Positions 35,615 to 43,538 of a stretch of 64,000 nt of DNA are shown piece by piece. The stretch is from contig JADJSS010000045.1 of assembly GCA_016711605.1 (NCBI GenBank), positions 310,001 to 374,000 on the forward strand, written 5' to 3'. The position numbers and the translations under genes are program-made. The stretch is from Saprospirales bacterium (GTDB lineage: Bacteria; Bacteroidota; Bacteroidia; Chitinophagales; JADIYW01). Under the pieces are notes generated by a model that ran no database searches, had not been told where the DNA came from, and was given only the letters and a program-made list of their open reading frames with translations. Numbering within the stretch: position 1 is the stretch's first letter; every line of letters begins with the position of its first letter.

Positions 35615-37267
35615 ATGAATAGAACAGTCCGAGTTTCTCCTCTTAAGAGGAGATTAAAAGATGTGTTGTGTCTGGTGATTATACTTCTGAATTTCAATTC
35701 ATTTTCACAAACAATTATTGCCGGACCAATTGTTGGTGCTGTGACTTCAACAACGGCTCAAATGAAATTTATTTCAGATAAACCAATTGAAGGTTTTGTG
35801 AAAGTTTCTAATCAACCAATTTTAAATAAAAATGGAAAAATAAACGAGCAAGTAAATACAGAAAATTCGATTTTAATTCGTTTTTTTCCTATCGATTCTT
35901 TGGATAAAGTAACTGTTTTTAACTTTGATAAATTAAATTCAAACACTGTTTACTTTTATTATATAAGTTATGGAAACTCAGAAATAACAGGTTCTTTCAA
36001 AACATTTCCAAAACCAAATACGCTTTCCAACTTCACTTTTACATTTGGTTCTTGTACTGAAAATTTCAAGAACGATTCGGTTTTTGTTGCGATGCAAAAA
36101 GTGAATCCTGATTTTTTTGTGCATTTAGGTGATTGGACTTATCCAGATCATGAAGCATATCCTGAAATTCCTACAAATAACGCGCACCGTTTTTTTGTAG
36201 CTGATCCAAAAGAAGTTGAAGAATCGTTCATTATTCGTTATAATTTACCTAATCTAAAAAAGTTGTTGCAAACTACACCAGTTGATTATGTATTTGATGA
36301 TGAAGATGGTGTTTGGGACGATTTCTCTAAACGTACTTACTGTGATTTGCATTTAAAAAATGGAATAACGACTATCAATGAAATACCATTTCCTGATTCG
36401 TTGCGCACCAATTTATTGGAATCATATCATCAATATTTTCCTGCTTATATAAATCCAGAACAACCAAAAGAAGCGTATCATTCTTTCATGTATGGAAATA
36501 CTGAATTCTTTTTTATCGATACACGCAGCACACGTTCGCCAAATTCTGAAAGTTTTTTTCCAGCTAAAAAAAACAAGTGGAAATATAAAGTTTCCAAAGG
36601 TCATAACATTTTAGACAGTGTGCAACTAGATTGGTTGTTAACGAGTTTAAAAAACTCAAAAGCAGATTGGAAAATTATTTTAAGTGGAACTTCTTTCAAT
36701 AAATCTTACAAAAAAATCTTAGATGTTTGTTTATTAAAAGCAGTACAAAATCGCAAATTGCCAAATGGAATGACTGGTGCTTATGTGGCAGCGTCAATGA
36801 GTTCGATGTGGTTTTCATTTCCTGAAACTCAAGGAAAATTGATTAATTTTTGCAGAGAAAATAAAATTAAAAATGTAATGATTTGCAGTGGTGATGTACA
36901 TACTTCTGGAATTGATAATGGCAAAAATGCTGGATTTCCTGAATTGATGAGTGCCAATTTAGCACAGGAAAATACAAAATTGGCAAGCATCGTTACAAAT
37001 GATTTAAAAATAAAATTATGGAATGAAGGTGGACAAGGAATTCACAATAACAACTTCAAGGATGCATTTGGTAAAGTAGAAGTTTTTGGAAAAGATTCTA
37101 TTCGAATGTCCTGTATTGATAAAGATGAAAAACTAATTTGTAGTTATACCTTGAAAGATGGTTTTCTTCCAAAAAAATATAACATTAAACGACATTCGAA
37201 AATTACATTTGGCAATAAAATTAGAGCTTTCTTTAAATTATTAAGAATAGGATTTAGCAGATTATAA
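35615..37267 (+). CDS. PhoD-like alkaline phosphatase / metallophosphatase, secreted
   Basis: From the ATG at 35615 the N-terminus is Met-Asn-Arg-Thr-Val-Arg, then Lys-Arg-Arg-Leu-Lys-Asp and a signal-peptide core ending Asn-Ser-Phe-Ser-Gln. The metal-binding order of the PhoD family is visible: Phe-Gly-Ser-Cys-Thr-Glu, His-Leu-Gly-Asp-Trp-Thr-Tyr, Phe-Asp-Asp-Glu-Asp-Gly, and Ser-Gly-Asp-Val-His-Thr-Ser-Gly. The positive region of the signal peptide is encoded by a 16-base palindrome (35637-35652), so the true start could be a later GTG or TTG. Substrate is unknown. The gene is divergent from the sulfotransferase. Confidence 0.85.
   Translation: MNRTVRVSPLKRRLKDVLCLVIILLNFNSFSQTIIAGPIVGAVTSTTAQMKFISDKPIEGFVKVSNQPILNKNGKINEQVNTENSILIRFFPIDSLDKVTVFNFDKLNSNTVYFYYISYGNSEITGSFKTFPKPNTLSNFTFTFGSCTENFKNDSVFVAMQKVNPDFFVHLGDWTYPDHEAYPEIPTNNAHRFFVADPKEVEESFIIRYNLPNLKKLLQTTPVDYVFDDEDGVWDDFSKRTYCDLHLKNGITTINEIPFPDSLRTNLLESYHQYFPAYINPEQPKEAYHSFMYGNTEFFFIDTRSTRSPNSESFFPAKKNKWKYKVSKGHNILDSVQLDWLLTSLKNSKADWKIILSGTSFNKSYKKILDVCLLKAVQNRKLPNGMTGAYVAASMSSMWFSFPETQGKLINFCRENKIKNVMICSGDVHTSGIDNGKNAGFPELMSANLAQENTKLASIVTNDLKIKLWNEGGQGIHNNNFKDAFGKVEVFGKDSIRMSCIDKDEKLICSYTLKDGFLPKKYNIKRHSKITFGNKIRAFFKLLRIGFSRL
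35637..35652. repeat. Perfect 16-bp palindrome CTCCTCTTAAGAGGAG
   Basis: CTCCTCTTAAGAGGAG is a perfect palindrome, set inside the first codons of the PhoD-like gene. Similar CTCCTCTTAAGAGGAG elements are, from memory, scattered in other Bacteroidota genomes. It may be an interspersed repeat that has entered the coding start, or an operator. Confidence 0.6.
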
Positions 37268-37351
37268 TGCAAAAAGTATAAGGTATAATTAACTATAAAC
37301 AATTTAAAATTCTTTATTTTTATTGATAGAAATAAATCTTAAATCTCAAAA

Positions 37352-38227
37352 ATGATAACACACGAATACATTGAAGTCAATGGAATAAAATTGCACATTG
37401 CAAAACAAGGCAACGGAAAAAAACTAGTGATTTTATTACATGGCTGGCCAGAATTTTGGTATACTTGGCGTTATCAAATTCCTGTTTTGGCAGAACATTT
37501 TACAGTAGTTGCACCAGATTTGCGCGGTTTTAATTTGAGCGATAAACCAATTGGAATTGAAAATTATAAAACCGATATAGTTGCAAGTGATATTGCAGAA
37601 CTAATTCCAAAGTTAGGATTTGAAAAAGCATATATTGTTGGCCACGATTGGGGTGGCGCTATTGCCTGGAGCTTTGCCGCTTTGTATCCAGATTTGACAG
37701 AAAAATTAGTGGTGTTGAATTGTCCGCATCCAAAAGAAATGCTGAAAAGTTTCAAAAAAAATCCATCACAATTATTAAAAAGCTGGTACATGTTTATGCA
37801 TCAAATTCCTGTGTTGCCAGAATTTGTGATGAGTAATTTTTTAGCGTATTTCTTTAAACAATTTGTACGTGGCTGGATGTATAACAAACAAAATTTCACA
37901 GATGCTGATTTGGATGAATTTGTAAAAGCGTATCGACAAAATGGCGCATTAACTGGTTCAATTAATTATTACAGAGCGATGCTACAAACCAAACCAAACA
38001 AAAGTGTTTTCAAAAATAAAATTACTGCACCAACCTTATTAATTTGGGGCACAGGCGACAAAGCACTTGGCAAAGAACTCACTTACAATACGCAAGAGTA
38101 CATCGATGCAACCTACGAAGTTAAATACATATCTAATTGTTCACACTGGACGCAGAATGATTGTCCTGATGAAGTAAACAACTATTTAATTGACTTTTTG
38201 AAATTAATTACTATAAATTACGGTTGA
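37352..38227 (+). CDS. Alpha/beta hydrolase, epoxide-hydrolase-like
   Basis: The 291-residue protein has the oxyanion motif His-Gly-Trp-Pro-Glu near residue 30. The nucleophile elbow Gly-His-Asp-Trp-Gly-Gly near 98 (Asp as nucleophile) is the mark of epoxide hydrolases and haloalkane dehalogenases. The catalytic His is in Ser-His-Trp-Thr near 268. The Pro-Asp-Leu-Arg-Gly stretch also fits epoxide hydrolases. The substrate is not known. It is followed 7 bases later by a second hydrolase. Confidence 0.85.
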   Translation: MITHEYIEVNGIKLHIAKQGNGKKLVILLHGWPEFWYTWRYQIPVLAEHFTVVAPDLRGFNLSDKPIGIENYKTDIVASDIAELIPKLGFEKAYIVGHDWGGAIAWSFAALYPDLTEKLVVLNCPHPKEMLKSFKKNPSQLLKSWYMFMHQIPVLPEFVMSNFLAYFFKQFVRGWMYNKQNFTDADLDEFVKAYRQNGALTGSINYYRAMLQTKPNKSVFKNKITAPTLLIWGTGDKALGKELTYNTQEYIDATYEVKYISNCSHWTQNDCPDEVNNYLIDFLKLITINYG

Positions 38228-38234
38228 AAACCCA

Positions 38235-39200
38235 ATGCTATACGCTTCACCAATAATTAAAACACCGAAGTGGCTTTATACAAAGCACTTGCAAACGATT
38301 GTACCAAATCTTTATCGTAAAGTTGAAGGTGTTGTCTATAATCGAGAGCGCATTGAAACTTGGGACGATGATTTTTTAGATTTAGATTGGAGTAAAATTG
38401 GCAGCAAAAAACTTATTGTTATTTCACATGGCTTTGAAGGAAGTTCGCAACGTGTGTACGCAAAAGGTTTGGTGAAAATTTTAAATGCGAATGGTTTTGA
38501 TGTTTGTGTATGGAATTTTCGTGGTTGCAGTGGTGAAGATAATCGTCAGTTTTTTGGTTATCATTCTGGGAAAACAGAAGATTTGAATTTTGTTTTGGAA
38601 CATATTCAAGAACAAAATCAATATGAAGAATATCATTTAATTGGCATTTCTATGGGTGGCAATTTAACATTGAAATTTTTAGGTGAAGAAAAATGGAATA
38701 CGGTTCATAAAATTGAATCTGCTGTTGCTGTTTCTGTACCAACTCATTATGAAACATCATTTCCACATTTATGCAGTGGCTGGAATAAAATTTATGAAAG
38801 ACGTTTTACCAAACAAGTAAAAGAAAAAGTGTTGTTGAAACAAAAACGTTTTCCAAATGAAATGAACTATAAACATATTGCTGAAGCGAAAAATCTTTGG
38901 GAATTTACGGCACGTTGCACCGTTCCAATGCACGGTTTTAAAGACATACATGATTACAATGTAAAAGTACAAGCTTCCTCTTTCATTAAAAAAATTAAAA
39001 CGAATACACTGCTAATTAATACAGATAACGATCCGTTATTAACCAAAGAATGTTATCCAATTCAATTTGCTAAAAAATCGAAAAATTTTCATTTAGAAAT
39101 TCCAATTGGTGGTGGCCACGTTGGTTTTTGCGAAGATATTAAAGCCGAACACAATTGGCTGGAAAAACGACTCGCCAATTATTTTTCAAAAGGCGCATAA
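38235..39200 (+). CDS. YheT-type alpha/beta hydrolase
   Basis: The protein begins with the YheT pattern Trp-Leu-Tyr-Thr-Lys-His-Leu-Gln-Thr-Ile (about residues 12-21). It has Ser-His-Gly-Phe-Glu-Gly-Ser near 60 and Trp-Asn-Phe-Arg-Gly-Cys-Ser-Gly near 90. The nucleophile is the Ser of Gly-Ile-Ser-Met-Gly-Gly-Asn near 137; His in Gly-Gly-His-Val-Gly-Phe near 294 completes the triad. Family members are esterase-like with poorly known substrates. It probably shares a transcript with the hydrolase upstream. Confidence 0.9.
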   Translation: MLYASPIIKTPKWLYTKHLQTIVPNLYRKVEGVVYNRERIETWDDDFLDLDWSKIGSKKLIVISHGFEGSSQRVYAKGLVKILNANGFDVCVWNFRGCSGEDNRQFFGYHSGKTEDLNFVLEHIQEQNQYEEYHLIGISMGGNLTLKFLGEEKWNTVHKIESAVAVSVPTHYETSFPHLCSGWNKIYERRFTKQVKEKVLLKQKRFPNEMNYKHIAEAKNLWEFTARCTVPMHGFKDIHDYNVKVQASSFIKKIKTNTLLINTDNDPLLTKECYPIQFAKKSKNFHLEIPIGGGHVGFCEDIKAEHNWLEKRLANYFSKGA

Positions 39201-39300
39201 GTATTTACGATATACAATTTACAATGTACGATTTTATTTAATTAAATCAAATTTTTACTTTTTTATACGATGCATTTATTGCATAGCATCACTTTCACTT
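39201..39300. repeat. Word repeats between convergent genes (TACAATTTAC, ATCACTTTCACTT)
   Basis: The first part has ACGATATACAATTTACAATG words; the last part is ATCACTTTCACTT (39288-39300). On the minus strand this last word gives the stop codon of the SMP-30-like gene (39295-39297) and a second in-frame TGA. No gene lies between. Confidence 0.55.
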
Positions 39301-40160
39301 AATCGGCAAAATAACAACTTTATTTAAAGTCATTAAAGGCGCAAATATTTGATTCGTTTTTTTGTCAAAAAATATATCAGCACAACCACTCAATTCTGGT
39401 GATTCCATTTCAGTTATTTTTCGAGTTTTAAAGTTGAATTTTTTAATTTTGGATGACATTTTCTTTTTATCTGAATCAGACCAATCAGAAAATAAATATC
39501 ATCATTTAACTGAAAAATTCCATCTAAATAGCCAATATCATACACAAGTCGATTGTAAATAATTCTTCCATCTTTAAATTCAATCAACGCCAAACCACCG
39601 TGAATACTATCGTTTCCAAGTTCTGCAATGTATAATGTATCGTTTCGGAAATCTAAACCATTTGGACCATTTAATTCTTTTCGAAAATCTAATGGATAAA
39701 TTGATTTTGTAGAAAGATTGATTTTAAAAATTTCATTTATATCTGTTGCTGAAACAAAAATATTTCCGCTATCGTCTTTGCAAATATCATTTAAAAATTG
39801 TGTTTTGTATGCTGATAAATCTAGTTCAAATACTTTTTGTTTTGTAATAATATTATATCCAAGCAGTTTGTCGATATCTGTAAAATATAAATTATTTTTT
39901 ATAATGCATAAACCTTTTGGTGAGTCTAAACCACCAATAAATAAAGTATCATAAACTTTTCCATTTTTGTATAATTTGGTAATATATCCATTGCTATCTT
40001 TTTTATCATAGCTGCCATTTACATTTGCTACATACATAAATGCTTCCGTTGTAACGATACTTTCTGGTTCTTTAAAATTTAGAATTTCATGTTTACATGC
40101 AGTGAAAAATGATGCAAAAAAAGTGCAAACAGCAATAAAGATTTTTGATTGAAATTTCAT
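39295..40160 (-). CDS. SMP-30/NHL-like beta-propeller lipoprotein (one frame break)
   Basis: A lipoprotein signal ends Phe-Thr-Ala-Cys (Cys about residue 22). Repeated blades follow: Asp-Ser-Pro-Lys-Gly-Leu near 82, Asn-Asp-Ile-Cys-Lys-Asp-Asp-Ser-Gly-Asn-Ile-Phe-Val-Ser near 128, and Asn-Gly-Pro-Asn-Gly-Leu-Asp-Phe near 162. This is the pattern of SMP-30/gluconolactonase propellers. The frame is lost near 39487 (a T missing from TTTT); the repaired text continues Ser-Asp-Trp-Ser-Asp-Ser-Asp-Lys and ends Val-Ile-Leu-Pro-Ile-Lys. It may be an enzyme or just a binding protein. Confidence 0.75.
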
Positions 40161-40204
40161 GTATTTATTTTATTGTTTTTATTTTGGATATGTAAAATTT
40201 GTAA

Positions 40205-40408
40205 TCAATTTATTTTTGGTTTTGATGAGTTCTTAAGAGTTTTATTTTTTTCATCGATTTCATTTTCAATACTACAATTTTTCCAGGGACAATTTATGCA
40301 ATTATTTCCACAACAATGTCCACGTTTTAAATGATACTCTTTTGTAAATACCATTCTACCTAAATCGTCTAAATTGTAATCAATATTTTCTCTTAAATTA
40401 TTTTCCAT
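40205..40408 (-). CDS. DUF5522 small cysteine-rich protein
   Basis: The start at 40408 gives 67 residues. The core is Gly-Arg-Met-Val-Phe-Thr-Lys-Glu-Tyr-His-Leu-Lys-Arg-Gly, followed by Cys-Cys-Gly-Asn-Asn-Cys and Cys-Pro-Trp, the DUF5522 pattern. The Cys cluster may bind a metal. Its 5' end overlaps the ceramidase-like gene by 11 bases, indicating co-transcription. The function is unknown. Confidence 0.85.
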   Translation of the reverse strand: MENNLRENIDYNLDDLGRMVFTKEYHLKRGHCCGNNCINCPWKNCSIENEIDEKNKTLKNSSKPKIN

Positions 40409-41198
40409 AACGATTTTCTTTTTCAGAAACATAATATCTAAAAAGAAAATACAATGCAAGTGCATCTAAAATATGCCAAACTGCATGACCTTGTATTAAT
40501 GAATATTCGTAACAAAGTATATTTCCTGTTTTAGAAAAATGCCAAATAACTGCAGCAATAACAAATGTAATCGTTGACAATAACATCCATTTTTTTATAA
40601 ATATAGTCTGTTTTTTAAAGATTACTAAGTATTCTAATAGTGTTGCAAATACTATAAAAATACCAAAAATAGACATTCTGTCTAACCAGAAAAATAAATT
40701 ACCAAAATAAAAATACACTAAATTACAAATAACGATAACCGCTAAAAATGAGATGAAAAATGTAGGTTCACTTAAATTAAATAACCTAATAAATGCATAA
40801 GCGAACATAAATGCTGCTAGCAAATACATAGACAAAACATCAAAATAACTTCCAATAATACTTGTAGATGCATGCATAGCCATAGAACCTGGACCCATTA
40901 ATACGCACAATGTTGCAAAAAATGTTGGATAAAATAGGGTCGTAGTTAATCTGTTTTTTGAGAAAGTATATTTTTCGTTCATCATTTGCCATGCAATGAT
41001 TAAACCAACTAACATAAAACCAATGTTTGAGAAAGTATTTGCTGGTTGTTTTATAATGGCATTTCTTGAATGTTCACAGAAAATCAAACCTCTTTGTCCA
41101 GGTTCTCCAAACCAACTGTTTTTTAAAGCAATAAAAAATAAAATTAATGAAACAATTAATGCAATTAACGGTGTTATAAAGATTATTTTTTTGTTCAT
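40398..41198 (-). CDS. Ceramidase-like (CREST superfamily) membrane hydrolase
   Basis: The 266-residue protein has about seven membrane segments. It shows Cys-Glu-His-Ser-Arg-Asn, then Pro-Ala-Asn-Thr-Phe-Ser-Asn near residue 52. Met-Ala-Met-His-Ala-Ser-Thr lies near 108, and Gln-Gly-His-Ala-Val-Trp-His-Ile-Leu-Asp near 237. The Ser/His/Asp positions match the metal-dependent CREST hydrolases (alkaline ceramidases, PAQR, Per1). Ceramide or another lipid amide is a likely substrate by family, but this is not shown by the sequence. Confidence 0.82.
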   Translation of the reverse strand: MNKKIIFITPLIALIVSLILFFIALKNSWFGEPGQRGLIFCEHSRNAIIKQPANTFSNIGFMLVGLIIAWQMMNEKYTFSKNRLTTTLFYPTFFATLCVLMGPGSMAMHASTSIIGSYFDVLSMYLLAAFMFAYAFIRLFNLSEPTFFISFLAVIVICNLVYFYFGNLFFWLDRMSIFGIFIVFATLLEYLVIFKKQTIFIKKWMLLSTITFVIAAVIWHFSKTGNILCYEYSLIQGHAVWHILDALALYFLFRYYVSEKENRYGK

Positions 41199-41214
41199 TT
41201 AAGTTGTTTCCCTT

Positions 41215-42351
41215 TTAATACTGATAAATTTGTACACAAGATGGATTCTTTAAAACTACATTATTTTGCTTAATCTTTTTTAATAAACCAGTCTTTTTAT
41301 TTCGTTTAAATACGACCATGTTTCCACTTTTTTGATTGGCAACAATTAGAAATTTTCCATTCTTATTCATTGCAAAATTTCTCGGAATAGTACCAAATGT
41401 TGATTGGTGTCCAATAGATTTTAATGTGCCATTTTCTTGAATTTGATAAATAGCAATATTGTTTTCAATATTACGATTAGATGCATACAGATATTTACCA
41501 TCTGGTGAAATATGAATATCAGCACTACTTAAAACAGAATCATATTTTTTAGAATGTGTGCTAATTCTTTGCAAACTATCTAATTTTCCGTTTTTATAAT
41601 TATACGCTGAAACAGTTCCTGAAAGTTCTTCGATACAATATGCAAATTTTCCATTTGGATGAAATGTAAAATGTCTTGGACCACTACCTGATATTGTTTT
41701 TGTATATGGAAATTGAGTTTCAATTAAAGGTTGATTCTTACTACTATCAAATTCAAAACATCTTATTTTATCAGCACCTAAATCTGGTAAAAAAAGAAAA
41801 TCTTCCTTTGGTGAAAAAATAGTTGAATGTATATGAGATGAACTTTGACGCTCTTTATTTATACTGCTATCTTTGAATGAAATAAATTGATTTATTGGAT
41901 GAATGCTTCCGTTTTCGTTTAAAGAAAACACAGAAACGCTGCCATCATTGTAATTTGCAGTAGTCAGCCATTTTTCATTTTTATTTACTGATAAATAAAC
42001 TGGATTTTCGCCATTTGTTTTTTGACTATTTATGAAAGTCAATTTTTTCGTTGATGGATTAAATTCATAACTACTTACACTTCCAGCATTTGGCGTTTTG
42101 GTATCAGTGCATGCGTATAGAAATTTTCCATTTTGTGATAAGGTTAGAAAAGAAGGATTCAACACATTCTTTACAGAAGTTATTTGATTTAACTGTCCGT
42201 TTTTTTCATTCAATTCAAAAACAAATATACCAGCAGTATCTTCACTTTTACTAAAATTATAGGAGCCAATAAATACATAAGTATGTTGAGCATTTGCAAT
42301 GAAAATACTATAAAATAAAATGAGTAATAAAACAAGAAATTTATTTTTCAA
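41215..42351 (-). CDS. Lactonase (YbhE/6-phosphogluconolactonase-like), secreted
   Basis: The 378-residue protein has a signal peptide (to about Ile-Ala-Asn-Ala-Gln). A seven-bladed propeller follows with the family phrases Tyr-Ala-Cys-Thr-Asp, Ser-His-Ile-His-Ser near 172, Gly-Pro-Arg-His-Phe-Thr-Phe-His-Pro-Asn-Gly near 225, and Ile-Pro-Arg-Asn-Phe near 320. Cytoplasmic members act in the pentose phosphate pathway. A signal peptide makes that role unlikely here, so a different lactone is expected. It ends close to prfB (6-base gap), on the same strand. Confidence 0.88.
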   Translation of the reverse strand: MKNKFLVLLLILFYSIFIANAQHTYVFIGSYNFSKSEDTAGIFVFELNEKNGQLNQITSVKNVLNPSFLTLSQNGKFLYACTDTKTPNAGSVSSYEFNPSTKKLTFINSQKTNGENPVYLSVNKNEKWLTTANYNDGSVSVFSLNENGSIHPINQFISFKDSSINKERQSSSHIHSTIFSPKEDFLFLPDLGADKIRCFEFDSSKNQPLIETQFPYTKTISGSGPRHFTFHPNGKFAYCIEELSGTVSAYNYKNGKLDSLQRISTHSKKYDSVLSSADIHISPDGKYLYASNRNIENNIAIYQIQENGTLKSIGHQSTFGTIPRNFAMNKNGKFLIVANQKSGNMVVFKRNKKTGLLKKIKQNNVVLKNPSCVQIYQY

Positions 42352-42357
42352 GATAAT

Positions 42358-43441
42358 TTATTTTTGTTCTTTATGCAATAAATACGCTTTAAAAAATCCA
42401 TTTAAATCGCCATTTAAAACAGCATCTGGATTGGTAACTTTATAACCACTACGCAAATCTTTGACCCAACGATCATCCAGCACATAACTTCTGATTTGCG
42501 AGCCCCATTCGTTTTTCATTTTTTGTGCTTCCACTGCATCACGTGCTTCTAATTTTTTCTGCATTTCCAGTTCATACAATTTTGATTTCAACATTTTCAT
42601 AGCAGTCTCACGGTTTTGTATTTGTGATCGTTGTTGTTGACATTCCACTATAGTATTAGTTGGCACATGCGTAACACGCACTGCAGATTCTGTTTTGTTT
42701 ACATGTTGTCCACCAGCACCTTGCGCTCTAAACGTGTCCCACTCTAAATCAGCAGGATTGATGATAATTTCAATAGAATCATCTACAATTGGATGCACGA
42801 AAACCGAACAAAATGATGTCATTCGTTTTCCTTGTGAATTGAAAGGTGACACACGCACCAAACGATGCACACCATTTTCACCTTTTAACATACCAAAAGC
42901 AAAATCGCCTTCAATTTCTAAAATCACCGATTTAATTCCTGCAACTTCACCAGCTTGGTAGTCTATTTCATTGACTTTATAACCATTTTTATTGGCCCAC
43001 ATGGTATACATACGCAACAACATCGAGCCCCAATCGCAGCTTTCCGTTCCACCAGCACCAGCATTAATTTCTAGAATTGCACTCAGTGAATCTTCTTCAT
43101 TTTTTAGCGTTGATTTAAATTCATTTTCATCTAATTCATCAACAATTATTTGATATTGCTGATCAACTTCTTCCTCAGATGCTTCTCCAATTTCATTAAA
43201 TTCTTTTAGAATAGTAAGATCCTCAAATTTTTTATGAACGCTATTATACAATCCAACCCAATGCTTGTTTTGTTTAATTTCTTTCATCAAAGCTTGCGCT
43301 TTGAGTTGGTCGTTCCAAAAATCTGGTGCTAACGTTTTAGCTTCGTCGTCTTTAATTTGTTCAATCTTGTTAGCGACGTCAAAGATAGCTCCTGAAAGCA
43401 TTGACTCTTTCAAGGAGTGTTTTATATTGTTCGTTTGTCAT
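42358..43441 (-). CDS. prfB: Peptide chain release factor 2, with programmed +1 frameshift
   Basis: RF2 ends translation at UGA and UAA. The main body has the Ser-Pro-Phe stop-recognition motif (Val-Ser-Pro-Phe-Asn) and the catalytic Gly-Gly-Gln in Gly-Ala-Gly-Gly-Gln-His. The gene begins upstream in another frame: the ATG at 43441 starts 20 codons (Met-Thr-Asn-Glu-Gln-Tyr to Arg-Ser-Tyr-Leu) that end at a TGA. There the ribosome must shift +1 onto GAC to continue Asp-Val-Ala-Asn-Lys. Calling the start at 43413 would be wrong. Full length is about 360 residues. Neighbours are the lactonase (downstream) and the TraB/GumN gene (divergent). Confidence 0.95.
43378..43393 (-). promoter_or_regulatory. 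prfB programmed frameshift site (AGGAG ... CTT TGA C)
   Basis: On the minus strand the sequence is AGGAGCTATCTTTGAC. An internal Shine-Dalgarno-like AGGAG is followed three bases before the slippery CTT, then the in-frame TGA, then C. This is the classical autoregulatory site: low RF2 gives a pause at UGA and a +1 shift. The pattern differs from the E. coli site by only a few bases. Confidence 0.93.
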
Positions 43442-43538
43442 GTTGCAAAAATAATTAAATTAATATAAACGAAATGCTTTTCTTTTAATTGCTTAAAATA
43501 TCTCTTTATATTGTGCGTTTATTTTTAATAATTTTTAT

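Noticed and set aside
34477..35697. Longer sulfotransferase starting at 35697
   Set aside because: The extra 67 residues do not look like protein and overlap the divergent phosphatase gene, whose coding evidence is better. The TTG at 35496 lies just before the P-loop.
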